A stretch of 6,826 nt of DNA from Sutterella parvirubra YIT 11816. GTDB taxonomy: Bacteria; Pseudomonadota; Gammaproteobacteria; Burkholderiales; Burkholderiaceae_F. A program made the translations under genes and the position numbers. Of the stretch, positions 5,443 to 6,826 are shown in pieces. The first letter of the stretch is position 1. The number at the start of each line of letters is the position of its first letter. The notes under the pieces were generated by a model, which was given only the letters and a program-made list of their open reading frames with translations, ran no database searches and had not been told where the DNA came from. The DNA lies in the NCBI RefSeq assembly GCF_000250875.1, contig NZ_JH604959.1:1-6826 (forward strand), in the 5' to 3' direction.

Positions 5443-6279
5443 TCACCAACGGAGGTACTGCCAGACGGGCTTGAGGTCTTTGGGGAGCTGCGGCTGGGTG
5501 CCGGGCGTCGGGCGCGAGGACCTGAGGCTGTGCCAGTCGCTCCCGGTGCTCGCGAGGAAGTCCATCTCGCGGGCGGCCTGCGCGAAGCGGACGTCGTCGT
5601 CCGCCGTCTGCGAGCCCGAGCACACTTCGATCGCTTCGCCCCCGGCCTTCTTGAAGTCCTCCATGAGCGCGCCGATCATCCAGTCCTCCGTGAAGCGGTA
5701 GCGGCCGGGGTGCGCGAGCACCGCGATGCCGTTCTGGTCGCGGATGAAACGGACGGCTTCGGCCACTTCGGGCCAGTCGACCTCGACGCAGCAGGGGCGC
5801 CCGGCTTTGAGGTACTTGTCGAAGGCGTCCTGATAGGTCTCGACGTGACCGTTTTCGTGAAGCCAGTTCGCAAAGTGCGTGCGCGAGAGGTTGTCCTTGT
5901 TGCCGGCCAAGGCGAGCGCGCCTTCGTAGGCGCCGTGAATCCCCATCGCGTCGAACTTCTCGGCGATGAGGCGCCCGCGGCGGTCACGCTTCAGGCACAC
6001 GTCGCGGAAGAATTCGTCGACGCCGGCGTTTTCGGAGTCGAGCCCCAGCCCCACGATGTGGATCGTGCGGCCGCCCCAGCGCGACGAAATCTCCACCCCC
6101 GGGATGAAGCCCATGCCGAGCGCGTCCGCCTCGCGGTGCGCGGCGTGGATGCCGTCCATCGTGTCGTGGTCGGTGAGGCTCATCAGCGTGACGCCGTTGG
6201 CGTGCGCCAGGCGCACGAGTTCGGCGGGCGGGAGCGCACCGTCGGAGACGTTGGAATGGGTGTGAAGGTCGACGATCAT
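5443..6279 (-). CDS. rnm: PHP-domain phosphoesterase, YciV/RNase AM type (3',5'-nucleoside bisphosphate phosphatase)
   Basis: Members of this family are metal-dependent phosphoesterases. The Chromobacterium violaceum protein removes the 3' phosphate of 3',5'-bisphosphonucleosides, and E. coli RNase AM (YciV) degrades short RNAs and trims 5' ends of rRNA. The 278-residue sequence begins DLHTHSNVSDG (H6, H8, D13), then SLTDHDT (D37, H38, D39), E63, H74, H135, LAHPGRY (H190) and GSDWHS (D248, H250). This is the full set expected for a trinuclear metal site. The middle part (about 95-180) is the helical insert seen in the YciV group. The ATG at 6279 is chosen over the one at 6315 because it gives the exact family N-terminus and has GAAGAAGAGA just upstream. 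The protein is cytoplasmic. Its symbol rests on family resemblance, not on a tree. Confidence 0.85.
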   Translation of the reverse strand: MIVDLHTHSNVSDGALPPAELVRLAHANGVTLMSLTDHDTMDGIHAAHREADALGMGFIPGVEISSRWGGRTIHIVGLGLDSENAGVDEFFRDVCLKRDRRGRLIAEKFDAMGIHGAYEGALALAGNKDNLSRTHFANWLHENGHVETYQDAFDKYLKAGRPCCVEVDWPEVAEAVRFIRDQNGIAVLAHPGRYRFTEDWMIGALMEDFKKAGGEAIEVCSGSQTADDDVRFAQAAREMDFLASTGSDWHSLRSSRPTPGTQPQLPKDLKPVWQYLRW

Positions 6280-6292
6280 GGGGATTCTCTTC

Positions 6293-6328
6293 TTCGGCCG
6301 GTTCGTTCGGTTCATCCGATTCGGCCCG
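6293..6328 (-). repeat. Four imperfect 9-base tandem units in the PHP gene leader
   Basis: Read on the plus strand, the units are TTCGGCCGG, TTCGTTCGG, TTCATCCGA and TTCGGCCCG, laid head to tail from 6293 to 6328. All begin TTC and share CG or CC near the end. They lie between the proposed -10 box and the ribosome binding site of the PHP gene, so they would be in its untranslated leader. Confidence 0.4.
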
Positions 6329-6340
6329 GGGTTTTTGACG

Positions 6341-6346
6341 AGTCTA
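6341..6346 (-). promoter_or_regulatory. Candidate extended -10 box for the PHP gene (TGC-TAGACT)
   Basis: On the minus strand TGCTAGACT lies about 62 bases before the chosen start. The TGn extension compensates for the lack of a visible -35 box. The GCTAGACT octamer is identical to the one before slyD. Confidence 0.45.
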
Positions 6347-6433
6347 GCACGCAGGCGGCAGGCCCCTTTCCCCGCACGACGGCCTTTTCCGGGGCGCCCA
6401 CCCTCCTTCTTCGCGTTTTCACTTGGCTCACTC

Positions 6434-6462
6434 TTGCTTTTTTCCCGGTCCGCATGTAGAAT
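6434..6462 (+). promoter_or_regulatory. Promoter of tRNA-Pro
   Basis: TTGCTT (6434-6439) and TAGAAT (6457-6462) are separated by exactly 17 bases. The predicted start near 6469 lies eight bases before the mature tRNA end. Position, spacing and hexamers all fit a sigma-70 promoter for a stable RNA. Confidence 0.7.
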
Positions 6463-6475
6463 CCCTTTCCTCTAG

Positions 6476-6553
<78 letters not shown>

Positions 6554-6566
6554 GAACCAAACACTC

Positions 6567-6611
6567 GAAGAAAGGTTGTCGGCCGTCGAAGGCAGACAAC
6601 CTTTTTTCTTT
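6567..6611 (+). terminator. Intrinsic terminator of tRNA-Pro
   Basis: AAAGGTTGTC (6571-6580) pairs with GACAACCTTT (6595-6604). An inner GCC/GGC stem (6582-6584 with 6591-6593) and flanking bases extend it to 6567 and 6608. A run of six T (6602-6607) and then CTTT follows. It starts 14 bases after the tRNA CCA end. Confidence 0.9.
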
Positions 6612-6654
6612 GGCGGATTCAGTCCGCCTCTTCCCGTCGAACCCGACGGTTTTT
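6612..6654 (+). terminator. Second hairpin pair with T-run, immediately before hslO
   Basis: GGCGGA (6612-6617) pairs with TCCGCC (6623-6628). Then CCGTCG (6634-6639) pairs with CGACGG (6644-6649) around AACC, followed at once by TTTTT (6650-6654). The second stem with its T-run looks like a further intrinsic terminator. Its last T is next to the GAGG of the hslO ribosome binding site. Confidence 0.6.
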
Positions 6655-6668
6655 GAGGTGTTCTCATC

Positions 6669-6826
6669 GTGAACGAATTCCAGAAACTGCTCTTCCCGAC
6701 CGCGAACGTCCGCGGTTCGACCGTCGTGCTCCACGAAGCCTTCACGGAGGCGATCGCGCATCAGAAGCTCCCCGGGGCGGTCCGCCGCCTCGCGGGCGAA
6801 GCCGCGGCCGCCGCGGTGCTCGCCGC
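6669..6826 (+). CDS. hslO: Hsp33 redox-regulated chaperone, N-terminal part
   Basis: Hsp33 is a cytoplasmic holdase chaperone that is switched on by oxidation of a C-terminal zinc centre with four cysteines. Only the first 52 codons are in the window, and the frame is open to the end, so the cysteines are not seen. The visible part reads [20 protein letters not shown], then [19 protein letters not shown]. This matches the family's usual beginning: 'RFLFE...VRGELVRL', and later 'P..VRRLLGEALAAAVLLA'. The gene starts with GTG at 6669, preceded by GAGGTG with eight bases between. No promoter of its own is visible. It follows tRNA-Pro in the same direction with tandem terminators between, so expression may rely on read-through or on a promoter that I missed. 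Confidence 0.85.
   Translation, partial: MNEFQKLLFPTANVRGSTVVLHEAFTEAIAHQKLPGAVRRLAGEAAAAAVLA

Noticed and set aside
5314..6459. 381-codon plus-strand open frame opposite the PHP gene
   Set aside because: Shadow of the PHP gene. The metal ligands and start of that gene settle the coding strand.

Overview
This GC-rich window looks like a piece of a betaproteobacterial (Burkholderiales-type) chromosome. The support is a full-length BamC lipoprotein with the betaproteobacterial-type neighbours (PHP phosphatase, M50 site-2 protease), a glutamyl-Q tRNA(Asp) synthetase, a SlyD-type isomerase, and -10 boxes of the form TAGAAT, TAGACT or TAAAAT. Sutterellaceae is my best guess for the family, but that is inference, not proof. 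No phage genes, CRISPR array, complete insertion sequence or obvious novel defence system is present.

Layout, left to right. Positions 1-32 are AT-rich and end the reading frame of a Bcr/CflA-like MFS transporter (minus strand, N-terminus only). Divergent from it is gluQ (plus, 304-1161). gluQ converges on slyD (minus, 1340-1966), with two hairpins between them. Continuing on the minus strand, upstream of slyD, are two adjacent DUF805-like membrane protein genes overlapping by ATGA (2053-2469 and 2466-3119), then bamC (3202-4386), an M50 metalloprotease (4583-5236) and a PHP-domain phosphatase/exoribonuclease (5443-6279). On the plus strand, reading away from the PHP gene, are tRNA-Pro(GGG) (6477-6553), tandem intrinsic terminators, and the start of hslO (Hsp33), which runs off the window from a GTG at 6669.

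The genes are housekeeping functions: outer-membrane assembly (bamC), intramembrane proteolysis (M50), protein folding (slyD, hslO), tRNA modification (gluQ) and RNA end or nucleotide turnover (PHP). Most minus-strand genes seem to be separate transcription units, because bamC, slyD and the PHP gene each have a plausible -10 box and bamC ends in a strong terminator. The least explained parts are the DUF805 pair with its unrecognised soluble tail, the hairpin-rich spacers around the M50 gene, and the tandem terminators that abut the hslO ribosome binding site.
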